This document shows, one piece after another, positions 1-5,729 of a stretch of DNA of 5,729 nucleotides. The position numbers and the translations under genes were made by a program. The notes beneath the pieces were generated by a model. The model worked only from the letters and a program-made list of their open reading frames with translations, did no database searches and was not told the DNA's origin. Position 1 is the stretch's first letter. Every line of letters begins with the position of its first letter. The DNA is taken from the NCBI GenBank assembly GCA_020050375.1, contig JAGVKR010000700.1, forward strand, positions 1 to 5,729. The letters are read 5' to 3'. The DNA comes from Planctomycetales bacterium. GTDB lineage: Bacteria; Planctomycetota; Planctomycetia; Planctomycetales; Planctomycetaceae.

Positions 1-572
1 ATCACGTGATCGATCAGGCCATTGCGATTCTATCGGCCGGTCACGACATCAAGTGCATGTTCACCACCCCCAAGCTGCTCGAAGCGCTCGCCATGAAGCT
101 GTTCGAGCAGGGATCGAGCATCAAGCAGGCCGGGATCACCGGCATTTTTTCCGGCGGGACGGAGTTCACGCCGCAGTGGTATCGCTTCGCGATGGACGAG
201 CTGCTCCGAGACCCCAACGACCCGAGCGGCGCGCCGGTTTTCATGACTCCGACCTACGGCAACACGCTGATGGGCCTGGCCTGCGGCAAACCATTCGATC
301 CGGCAGACAATTACAAGATCAGCTATTACGCTCCGCAGCCGCGGGCGGTGATCGAGGTGGTCGAGTTCAAGGACTACAACAAAGTCGTCGACTATGGTGC
401 GACGGGGCGCGTGAAGCTCACGACACTGACAAAGGAAACCTTCATCCCCGGCTTCATGGAACGGGACGAAGGGGAACGCGAAAAGCCCTTCGACAAGTTC
501 CCCTGGGACGGCATCAGCGGCACGAGGCCGTTTCATGAGTTTGCGAAATCGACGACTGTGGGCGTGTATTGA
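1..572 (+). CDS. PaaK/LuxE-like adenylate-forming ligase, 3' part (5' end outside window)
   Basis: This is the C-terminal part of an adenylate-forming (ANL superfamily) enzyme resembling phenylacetate-CoA ligases and LuxE-type acyl-protein synthetases. Such enzymes activate a carboxylic acid with ATP to an acyl-adenylate and pass the acyl group to CoA or a protein thiol. The frame is open to the window edge (first full codon at 3). The GTG at 6 is unlikely to be the true start because family members are usually about 400 residues or more, against about 190 here. Visible motifs are SGGTEF (150-167), PTYGNT (249-266, the position of the YGxTE adenine/Mg motif) and YGATGRVKLTTLTKE (393-437, like the hinge-proximal G-x-LV-x-T segment). 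The protein stops about 35 residues after MERDEGERE, so the usual C-terminal lid domain with its catalytic Lys is not visible. The Glu expected after YGNT is Leu. The downstream dehydrogenase, 158 nt away on the same strand, suggests acyl activation for reduction. The fold is fairly secure; the exact substrate and acceptor are unknown. Confidence 0.75.
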   Translation, partial: HVIDQAIAILSAGHDIKCMFTTPKLLEALAMKLFEQGSSIKQAGITGIFSGGTEFTPQWYRFAMDELLRDPNDPSGAPVFMTPTYGNTLMGLACGKPFDPADNYKISYYAPQPRAVIEVVEFKDYNKVVDYGATGRVKLTTLTKETFIPGFMERDEGEREKPFDKFPWDGISGTRPFHEFAKSTTVGVY

Positions 573-579
573 GAGGGGA

Positions 580-714
580 AGGATTCAGGATTCGGGATTC
601 AGGATTCAGGGGTATCAGGAACGGTCGGGCTGCTGTTGTGCCGTTCTTCGCGAGGCTACCTGTCGGTTCTGAGTCTTTCGTCCCCTGAATCCCGAATCCT
701 GAATCCCGAATCCT
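580..714. repeat. Large imperfect inverted repeat made of GGATTCR heptads
   Basis: The left arm (580-612) has four heptads, GGATTC followed by A, G, A, A, then GGGG. The right arm (682-714) begins CCCC and carries four complementary heptads, TGAATCC and CGAATCC alternating. The arms are 33 nt each with a 69-nt loop (613-681). Pairing fails to be Watson-Crick at only three positions: 587/707 and 601/693 are A-C, and 594/700 is G-T, which would wobble-pair in RNA. A smaller nested stem is possible at GAACGG (619-624) with CCGTTC (641-646). No T-run follows the right arm, so it does not look like a standard intrinsic terminator. It sits wholly in the gap between the ligase and the dehydrogenase, with its foot 5 nt before the dehydrogenase RBS. 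It could be a REP-like dispersed element, an mRNA-stability or processing hairpin, or a slippage-prone repeat. Confidence 0.9.
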
Positions 715-719
715 ACTCC

Positions 720-724
720 AGGAG
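720..724 (+). promoter_or_regulatory. Ribosome binding site of the aldehyde dehydrogenase
   Basis: AGGAG lies 6 nt before the GTG at 731. This is the best Shine-Dalgarno match in the region and decides the non-ATG start: the first in-frame ATG is about residue 40, well inside the coding sequence. The site starts 5 nt after the right arm of the heptad inverted repeat, so folding of that hairpin could affect access to it. Confidence 0.75.
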
Positions 725-730
725 CTACCC

Positions 731-2167
731 GTGCTCGAAATTCCCGCCCTTCGCTGGGGCAAACCTTATGAGAGTCTCGAAAAGCAGGAAGTTGTCCATT
801 TCGAGACGGGTGAAGTGCTGGCCAGGGTCCACCAGGCCAACGGCGGCATGCTCAAGATGGACAAGCGCTTCTCGCAACGGGCCCGCGACGTGCTCCGGCA
901 GTTTTCGATCGACCAGTTGATCGAAATCGCCGCCAAGGCGGGCGACCTGTATCTCAACGCGAAGCTCCCCCTCGGCGATGGCACCCAGACGCCGGAAGAG
1001 TTCTGTCGCATGCAGTCGGCGACGACCGGTCTTCCCGAGCACATGTCGGCCTTCAACATGAAGAAGAACTTCTTCGTGCTGTCGCACATGCGCGAGATTC
1101 TCGACGCCCTGACGCGCGGGCTGCCCCTCGACATTTTGTCGAAGGGTTACGGCAAAGAGGCCCGCGGGGTGATGCTCAGCTATCAGGCGTACAGCCCGAC
1201 GCTGGGGATGGTGCTCCCGTCGAATTCGCCCGGCGTGCACACGCTCTGGATGCCGGTGATTCCGCTGCAGATCGGGCTGGTCCTCAAGCCCGGCCCGCAG
1301 GAGCCGTGGACCCCGTACCGCATGGCCGAGGCGTTCTTCCAGGCGGGCATACCCCGCGAGGCGATCTCGATCTATCCCGGCGGTCCGGAAGTCGGCGCGG
1401 CGGTGATCGAGACATGCGACCGCACGATGATTTTCGGCGGAACGGCGACGGTCGAGCGCTATCACGGCAACCCGCGCGTCCAGGTCCACGGACCGGGCTT
1501 CAGCAAGATTCTGCTCGGCGACGACGTTGTCGACAATTGGGAGAAGCACATCGACCTGATGGCCGACAGCGTGGCGCTCAACAGCGGCCGCGGTTGCATC
1601 AATTGCTCAGGCATCTGGGCCTCGCGGCACGGGGCCGATATCGCCGACGCGCTCGCCAAGCGACTCGCGCCGATTGCCCCCCTGCCGATGACCGACCCCA
1701 AGGCATCGTTGGCGGCATTCACTGTGCCCGGTCAGGCGGAAGCCATTTCGGCTCAGATCGACGAAGGGTGCCAGGTCGAAGGGGTTACGGAAGCGACGGC
1801 GAAGTATCGGAACGGGCCGCGGTGGGTCAAGCACGAGCGCTGCGACTATCTCCGTCCGACGATCATTCACTGCACCAGCCCCGAGCCGGCGATGGCCAAG
1901 GCCGAATACATGTTCCCCTTTGCGGCCGTCGTCGACTGCCCGCAGGAGAAAATGCTCAGCTCGATCGGCCAGACGCTGGTCTGCTCGGGGATCACCCACG
2001 ACGAAAAATTCAAGCGGCAGTTGCTCGATGCGACAAACATCGACCGCCTCAATGTCGGCGAAGTCAAGACCGTCGCCCTCAACTGGCTCCAGCCGCACGA
2101 GGGAAACATCATCGACTTCCTGTTCCGCAACCGCGCCTTTCAGGACAGCCCTCCGCCCCCGCACTGA
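731..2167 (+). CDS. Aldehyde dehydrogenase superfamily protein, probably CoA-acylating / acyl reductase
   Basis: A complete 478-aa, cytosolic-looking member of the aldehyde dehydrogenase superfamily, with no signal peptide or membrane segment. Family landmarks appear in order: PSNSPG (163-168, N165 at the oxyanion Asn position), LVLKP (183-187, nucleotide-binding Lys K186), FGGTATV (235-241, the FTGS-type dinucleotide-binding turn), GRGCINCSG with C289 at the catalytic Cys position (GQxC), and EYMFPF (392-397) in place of ExFGP. The segment that normally reads ELGGK is VHGPGFSK (252-259), so the general-base Glu used to hydrolyse the thioester is absent. Absence of this Glu is typical of acylating enzymes, which release acyl-CoA or work in reverse as acyl-CoA reductases. 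A second Cys, C292, forms a CxxC pair with C289. The GTG start is supported by an AGGAG 6 nt upstream. The first ~100 residues match the core family only loosely. The upstream ligase suggests joint conversion of an acid to an aldehyde. Superfamily confidence is high; acylating activity is inferred and the substrate unknown. Confidence 0.88.
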   Translation: MLEIPALRWGKPYESLEKQEVVHFETGEVLARVHQANGGMLKMDKRFSQRARDVLRQFSIDQLIEIAAKAGDLYLNAKLPLGDGTQTPEEFCRMQSATTGLPEHMSAFNMKKNFFVLSHMREILDALTRGLPLDILSKGYGKEARGVMLSYQAYSPTLGMVLPSNSPGVHTLWMPVIPLQIGLVLKPGPQEPWTPYRMAEAFFQAGIPREAISIYPGGPEVGAAVIETCDRTMIFGGTATVERYHGNPRVQVHGPGFSKILLGDDVVDNWEKHIDLMADSVALNSGRGCINCSGIWASRHGADIADALAKRLAPIAPLPMTDPKASLAAFTVPGQAEAISAQIDEGCQVEGVTEATAKYRNGPRWVKHERCDYLRPTIIHCTSPEPAMAKAEYMFPFAAVVDCPQEKMLSSIGQTLVCSGITHDEKFKRQLLDATNIDRLNVGEVKTVALNWLQPHEGNIIDFLFRNRAFQDSPPPPH

Positions 2168-2204
2168 GCTCGCTCTGCAAAACGAGGCGCGCGTTGAAAA
2201 CAGG

Positions 2205-2243
2205 GGAGAGGCGTCTTGCAACGCCGCGTCTCCGCACGGTTTT
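2205..2243 (+). terminator. Possible weak transcription terminator hairpin
   Basis: GGAGAGGCG (2205-2213) can pair with CGCC (2222-2225) and TCTCC (2229-2233) around an 8-nt loop, with a 3-nt bulge (2226-2228) on the right arm. That gives nine base pairs beginning 38 nt after the dehydrogenase stop. Only a short TTTT (2240-2243) follows, several bases past the stem, so this is at best a weak intrinsic terminator. Confidence 0.3.
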
Positions 2244-2405
2244 CGTTCGTCACCCGAGTCGGTCCGTTTTCGTCGGAGGCTTGTCTGGTCGTCGCCGTGA
2301 GACGAAGATCGTGTTGAAACCTCGTTGGCGATTGCCGATAGAATCTTAGTCCGAAGTCGTTGACTGCTCTGGTCGTCCCTAAGCCGCCCCACCACCCCTT
2401 GTCAA

Positions 2406-2423
2406 GATGGGATGGATGGGATG
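2406..2423. repeat. Perfect tandem repeat, 2 x 9 nt (GATGGGATG)
   Basis: GATGGGATG occurs twice back to back at 2406-2414 and 2415-2423 with no mismatch, in the gap upstream of the subtilase. It may be a chance low-complexity tract or a duplicated protein-binding site; nothing nearby distinguishes these. Confidence 0.6.
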
Positions 2424-2457
2424 AAGCTGCGGGCATATGTTAAAAAACAGAGAATCG

Positions 2458-2486
2458 TTGCGTCGACTCTCGGCAGGGGGTATTTT
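2458..2486 (+). promoter_or_regulatory. Weak sigma70-like promoter candidate for the subtilase
   Basis: TTGCGT (2458-2463) and TATTTT (2481-2486) are separated by exactly 17 nt, matching 3 of 6 and 4 of 6 bases of the -35 and -10 consensus. Transcription from here would begin near 2493 and give a leader of roughly 95-100 nt before the ATG at 2590. The match is weak and planctomycete promoters are poorly described by this model. Confidence 0.2.
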
Positions 2487-2589
2487 CGCTATCTGAGTCA
2501 TTTCGCGGGTTCCAGGGCCGATCGAAAATCTCGGGGTAGTGTTCGCTTTCCGGGCAGTTCTTTCCGGACAAATCTCAGTCATTGCAACA

Positions 2590-5500
2590 ATGATCGTCCC
2601 GACCTGGTCGCGGCTCGTGTCCGCGTGGTTTCGTTCCCGTGTTGCGACCCGCGAGTTCAAATCGCGGCGCGGATCGCAAAGGCGTTCTTTGGCGGGAACG
2701 GCGCCGTTTTCCCGCTACGCCGACGAGCTCGAAGATCGAACCCTGCTGGCCGCGACGGATCTCGTATCGGCGATCACCCCGCTCTGGTTTCAGGCGGTGC
2801 AACCGTCGGCGAAACTGCCGGTTGTGACGACCACAAGCACAGACACCTTGTCGGCCGCGGCCATCGCCTCGGTTTCGGACGTGCCGGCCGCGACCTCCGA
2901 AGCCGTGACCGAAACCGTCTCTGGCGGGCAAAACTGGATCGTCCAGTTCCGCCGCGATGCGGTTCACGAGATGACGTCGGTCGCCCAGACGTCGTCGCTC
3001 TTGCCGGATGGCACCGTCTCGTTTCAGATCCTTCGCGGCTTGGGGAGCGAGGGAGAAGTTCTCGTCGAGACCTGGGGAGCGACCGATGCGGCGGTTGCCG
3101 ACTGGCTGGCCTCGAATTCCAACGTCGTCAGCTTCAGTCAAGACATGCTGATTCAGGTCGGGGCGATTCCGAACGACCCCTCGTATTCGAGCTTGTGGGG
3201 CCTCAACAATACGGGACAGAGCGGCGGCGCCGTCGATGCCGATATCGATGCCCCCGAAGCCTGGAACCTGACAACCGGCAGCAGTTCGATCATCGTCGCC
3301 GTGATCGACACGGGAATCGACTACAACCATCCCGATCTGGCGGCCAACATCTGGACCAATCCCGGCGAAATCGCCGGCAACGGAAGCGACGACGACGGCA
3401 ACGGATTTATTGACGACGTTCGTGGCTGGGATTTCGCCAACAACGACGCCGACCCGATGGACGACAACAATCACGGCACCCACGTGGCGGGAACGATCGG
3501 AGCCTTCGGCAACAACAACGTCGGCGTCGTGGGGGTCAACTGGCAAGTCGACCTGATGGCGCTCAAGTTTCTCGACGCTTCGGGCAGCGGGTTCACGTCG
3601 AACGCCACGCTGGCAATCAATTATGCGACGATGATGCGCGAGCGCGGCAATAACGTTCGCGTCACCAGCAACAGTTGGTCCGGCGGGGGTTACAGCCAGT
3701 CGCTGTACAACGCGATCGCCGCCTCGCGCGACGAAGGAATCCTGTTTGTCGCCGCCGCCGGAAACGGCGGAAGCGACGGCGTCGGCGACAACAATGACTC
3801 GGTTCCCAATTATCCGTCGAACTACGATCTCGACAACGTGATCGCCGTCGCGTCCACCAACCGCAACGACGCGCTGGATGGCTTTTCGAATTATGGCGTC
3901 GCCGCCGTTGATCTGTCGGCGCCGGGCAGCAGCATTCTGAGCACGACGCGAAGCAACGGCTACGGCACGATGAGTGGAACTTCTATGGCCACCCCGCATG
4001 TCGCCGGAGTCGCTGCGCTGGCCTGGAGCCTGACCCCCGACGCCAACTACCAGCAGATTCGCAATGCCATTCTGGCGGGCGTCGATTCGATCCCCTCGCT
4101 GACGGGCAAGGTCGCCACCGGTGGACGGCTCAACGCCAGCAAAACGCTCAATTCTCTGTTACAGAGCCAAACGGCGACTCCCTCCAGCTATCTCGCCGCG
4201 GCGACGACGGTCCAGGCGATCGACCTCAATGTCGGCAACCCCGGCGTGTTCACCGTGGTCGACGGCAGCAACGATTCGGCCGCCGCCATCAATCTCGCTG
4301 GCAACACGTTTACGTTTTTCGGACAAACCTATTCCGGCGCGACGTCGCTCTACGTGAGCAGCAACGGGCTCATCACGTTCGGTAGCGCGAACAGCACCGC
4401 GGGCAACTCCGATCTGTCGACGGCGCCGACACAGGCAGCCATCGCACCGTTTTGGGACGACTTGCGAACCGACCTCGATGCCAACGATGTGGTTCTCGCT
4501 CGATTCGAAGATCCCACAGCCGACGGCGTGCCCGATCGGCTGATCGTCGAGTGGAGCTCGGTCGCTCATGCCCCAAGCAGCCCGTCACCGGTTACGTTTC
4601 AGGCGATTCTCCAGTTGAACACCGGATCCGCCGACGGGTCGATCGTGTTCAATTACGTCGACCTTGGTTTCGGCGACGCCACGCTCAACAACGGCAGAAG
4701 CGCCAGTGTCGGCATCAAAGACAGCGGCACGCAGGGGTTGAGCCGCCTGCTGGTGGCACAGAACAATGGAGTCCATCCGTTGATCGCCAGCGGCCGCGCG
4801 ATCCTGCTCGACCGAACACGCCCCGGCGGCGACGTCGTCGACGTGACGCCCGATCCGCAATCGTCCGCCGTTTCGTCGGTCGACGTCACCTTCACCGAAG
4901 CGATCGACCTGGCGAGTTTCGATGATCGCGACATCACGCTGACGCTGAACGGCGGAGCGAACCTGATCACCAGCTCCGTCACCGCGTCGCTCCTCTCAGG
5001 TTCGACCTGGCGGGTCAACGGTCTTGCGGGACTGACCGCCAGCGATGGAACCTACGTTCTCACCGTCAATCTCGCCGGCATTACGGATTCGGTCGGGCAT
5101 TCGGGGCTGGGGACGACGTCGGACACATGGTCCAAGAGCGCCGGTTCTTCCATCCCTCCCGACATCCGGATGCTCACAGCGACCGCCAACGGTGGATCGA
5201 CTCTGAGCCTGACCTATGCCATCGATAACTCGGTGGCCATCCCCTTCAGTGTCGGGCTTTATCGCTCTGACGACGAGGCTTTCGGTGAGAGTGATGCGCT
5301 GCTGAGTACGGTTTCGATCACTGATCCTGCCGACCTGACCGTCGGTCTGCATACGATCACGCGGACCATCGGCAGCGGGGCGGGGGAGATTGCCCTTCCG
5401 GGAGCGGGTGCCACCGATGTGACGACCGATTACTTTCTGCTGGCCGTCGCCGATCCGACCGATGCCGTTCCGGAGACTGATGTCGGCTCGCCCGGTGCAA

Positions 5501-5729
5501 ACAACGTCGCCGTCTTTAGCGGTGTGTACCATACGGCGAGCGGCGCGGTGGTCGTGCAGGGCACACCGGCGGGCGATTCTCTCAGCGTCAGTTCTGCGGT
5601 CACATTCGCCGGGTGGGTCGTCGATTACAATGGAACGCCATACTCGTATTTGTCCACGAGCGTCAATGGAATTGTCGCCCGCCTGCACGCGGGGAGTGAC
5701 GCGCTCGATGCCGCTGTGTTCACGTCCCC
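2590..5729 (+). CDS. Secreted multidomain subtilisin-like (S8) serine protease, 3' end outside window
   Basis: At least 1046 residues, open at the window end. Residues 1-55 form an Arg/Ser-rich leader ending in LEDRTLLAA (47-55), a planctomycete-type export/surface signature; no classical hydrophobic signal peptide is obvious. Residues ~116-193 look like a propeptide, followed by NDPSYSSLWGLNNTGQ (195-210), common just before S8 domains. The catalytic domain (~210-525) is intact: D240 in VIDTGID, H295 in NHGTHVAGT, oxyanion N392 in AAAGN and S465 in GTSMATPH. An Asp-rich loop, DDDGNGFIDD (267-276), probably binds calcium. A nidogen-like beta-sandwich follows (~540-740; SSNGLITFG 590-598, IAPFWDDL 618-625, GSIVFNY 683-689), then a Big/SbsA-like Ig domain (~743-857), a CARDB-like segment (~858-980, tentative) and a partial GTPAGDSLSV module (from ~986). 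The ATG at 2590 has no clear Shine-Dalgarno; an in-frame GTG at 2539 is an alternative start. It probably acts outside the cell or on its surface as a peptidase, with the beta domains mediating anchoring or substrate binding. The substrate is unknown. Confidence 0.92.
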   Translation, partial: MIVPTWSRLVSAWFRSRVATREFKSRRGSQRRSLAGTAPFSRYADELEDRTLLAATDLVSAITPLWFQAVQPSAKLPVVTTTSTDTLSAAAIASVSDVPAATSEAVTETVSGGQNWIVQFRRDAVHEMTSVAQTSSLLPDGTVSFQILRGLGSEGEVLVETWGATDAAVADWLASNSNVVSFSQDMLIQVGAIPNDPSYSSLWGLNNTGQSGGAVDADIDAPEAWNLTTGSSSIIVAVIDTGIDYNHPDLAANIWTNPGEIAGNGSDDDGNGFIDDVRGWDFANNDADPMDDNNHGTHVAGTIGAFGNNNVGVVGVNWQVDLMALKFLDASGSGFTSNATLAINYATMMRERGNNVRVTSNSWSGGGYSQSLYNAIAASRDEGILFVAAAGNGGSDGVGDNNDSVPNYPSNYDLDNVIAVASTNRNDALDGFSNYGVAAVDLSAPGSSILSTTRSNGYGTMSGTSMATPHVAGVAALAWSLTPDANYQQIRNAILAGVDSIPSLTGKVATGGRLNASKTLNSLLQSQTATPSSYLAAATTVQAIDLNVGNPGVFTVVDGSNDSAAAINLAGNTFTFFGQTYSGATSLYVSSNGLITFGSANSTAGNSDLSTAPTQAAIAPFWDDLRTDLDANDVVLARFEDPTADGVPDRLIVEWSSVAHAPSSPSPVTFQAILQLNTGSADGSIVFNYVDLGFGDATLNNGRSASVGIKDSGTQGLSRLLVAQNNGVHPLIASGRAILLDRTRPGGDVVDVTPDPQSSAVSSVDVTFTEAIDLASFDDRDITLTLNGGANLITSSVTASLLSGSTWRVNGLAGLTASDGTYVLTVNLAGITDSVGHSGLGTTSDTWSKSAGSSIPPDIRMLTATANGGSTLSLTYAIDNSVAIPFSVGLYRSDDEAFGESDALLSTVSITDPADLTVGLHTITRTIGSGAGEIALPGAGATDVTTDYFLLAVADPTDAVPETDVGSPGANNVAVFSGVYHTASGAVVVQGTPAGDSLSVSSAVTFAGWVVDYNGTPYSYLSTSVNGIVARLHAGSDALDAAVFTS

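Larger units (their letters stand above)
2168..2589. other. Intergenic region, no supported gene
   Basis: About 420 nt between the dehydrogenase stop and the chosen subtilase start. The reading frames crossing it are Arg/Ser-rich with no recognisable motif and look like shadows. It holds a weak hairpin near the dehydrogenase stop, a short 9-nt tandem repeat and a weak promoter-like pair, each listed separately. An in-frame TGA at 2494-2496 limits how far upstream the subtilase can begin. The length of the gap suggests the subtilase is transcribed independently of the ligase/dehydrogenase pair. Confidence 0.6.

Noticed and set aside
6..8. GTG at position 6 as the true start of the ligase
   Set aside because: The frame stays open to the window edge, no RBS can be seen, and the remaining ~188 residues lack the N-terminal half of the adenylation domain.
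580..714. Reading the inverted repeat as an intrinsic terminator, CRISPR repeats or insertion-sequence ends
   Set aside because: No T-run follows the right arm. The 7-nt units are contiguous without spacers, and there is no transposase or target-site duplication, so none of these fits.
725..1549. Long minus-strand open frame opposite the dehydrogenase
   Set aside because: Its translation is Arg/Ala/His-rich with no motif, and the + strand frame carries the full set of ALDH motifs. It is a GC-rich antisense shadow.
2267..2308. TTCGTC / GACGAA short inverted repeat in the intergenic gap
   Set aside because: Only about six base pairs with a 26-nt loop and no T-run or other context. It is expected by chance.
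1306..2349. 347-codon + strand open frame overlapping the dehydrogenase and running into the gap
   Set aside because: Low-complexity Arg/Pro/His composition and overlap with the catalytic half of the ALDH show it is an out-of-frame shadow.
2412..3413. 333-codon + strand open frame overlapping the start of the subtilase
   Set aside because: It is very Arg-rich, has no recognisable domain, and overlaps the subtilase leader, propeptide and first catalytic motif in another frame.
2575..3999. 474-codon minus-strand open frame opposite the subtilase
   Set aside because: It is complementary to a frame encoding an intact S8 catalytic domain. Its Val/Arg/Gly-rich translation matches no family I know.

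Overview
This GC-rich window most likely comes from a planctomycete. The main clue is the third gene, a large secreted-type subtilase. Its N-terminus is an Arg-rich stretch followed by LEDRTLLAA, a signature I associate with planctomycete exported proteins, and its catalytic domain is followed by stacked beta-sandwich modules. The assignment rests on recognising these patterns, not on a database search. All three genes are on the + strand. I see no tRNA, rRNA, CRISPR array, transposase or phage gene.

Positions 1-572 hold the 3' part of a PaaK/LuxE-like adenylate-forming ligase whose start lies outside the window. The gap at 573-730 carries a large imperfect inverted repeat, four GGATTCR heptads per arm around a 69-nt loop, ending just upstream of a clear ribosome binding site. 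Positions 731-2167 encode a complete 478-aa aldehyde dehydrogenase superfamily protein with a GTG start. It keeps the catalytic Cys but appears to lack the general-base Glu of hydrolytic ALDHs, which suggests a CoA-dependent (acylating) enzyme or acyl reductase. With the upstream ligase it makes a plausible two-step route from carboxylic acid through an activated acyl group to aldehyde (or the reverse). The substrate cannot be read from the sequence.

Positions 2168-2589 are a non-coding gap of about 420 nt with a weak terminator-like hairpin, a perfect 2 x 9-nt tandem repeat and a weak promoter-like pair. From 2590 to the end of the window runs the subtilase, at least 1046 codons and open at its 3' end. 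In order it has an Arg-rich/LEDRTLL leader, a propeptide-like region, an S8 catalytic domain with all key residues (D240, H295, N392, S465), a nidogen-like beta-sandwich, a bacterial Ig-like domain, a CARDB-like segment and the start of a GT-x-GD-x-L module. It is probably a cell-surface or extracellular protease and appears functionally separate from the ligase/dehydrogenase pair.

I found no convincing new multi-gene system. The most interesting items are the unusual ligase/dehydrogenase pair and the heptad hairpin between its two genes.
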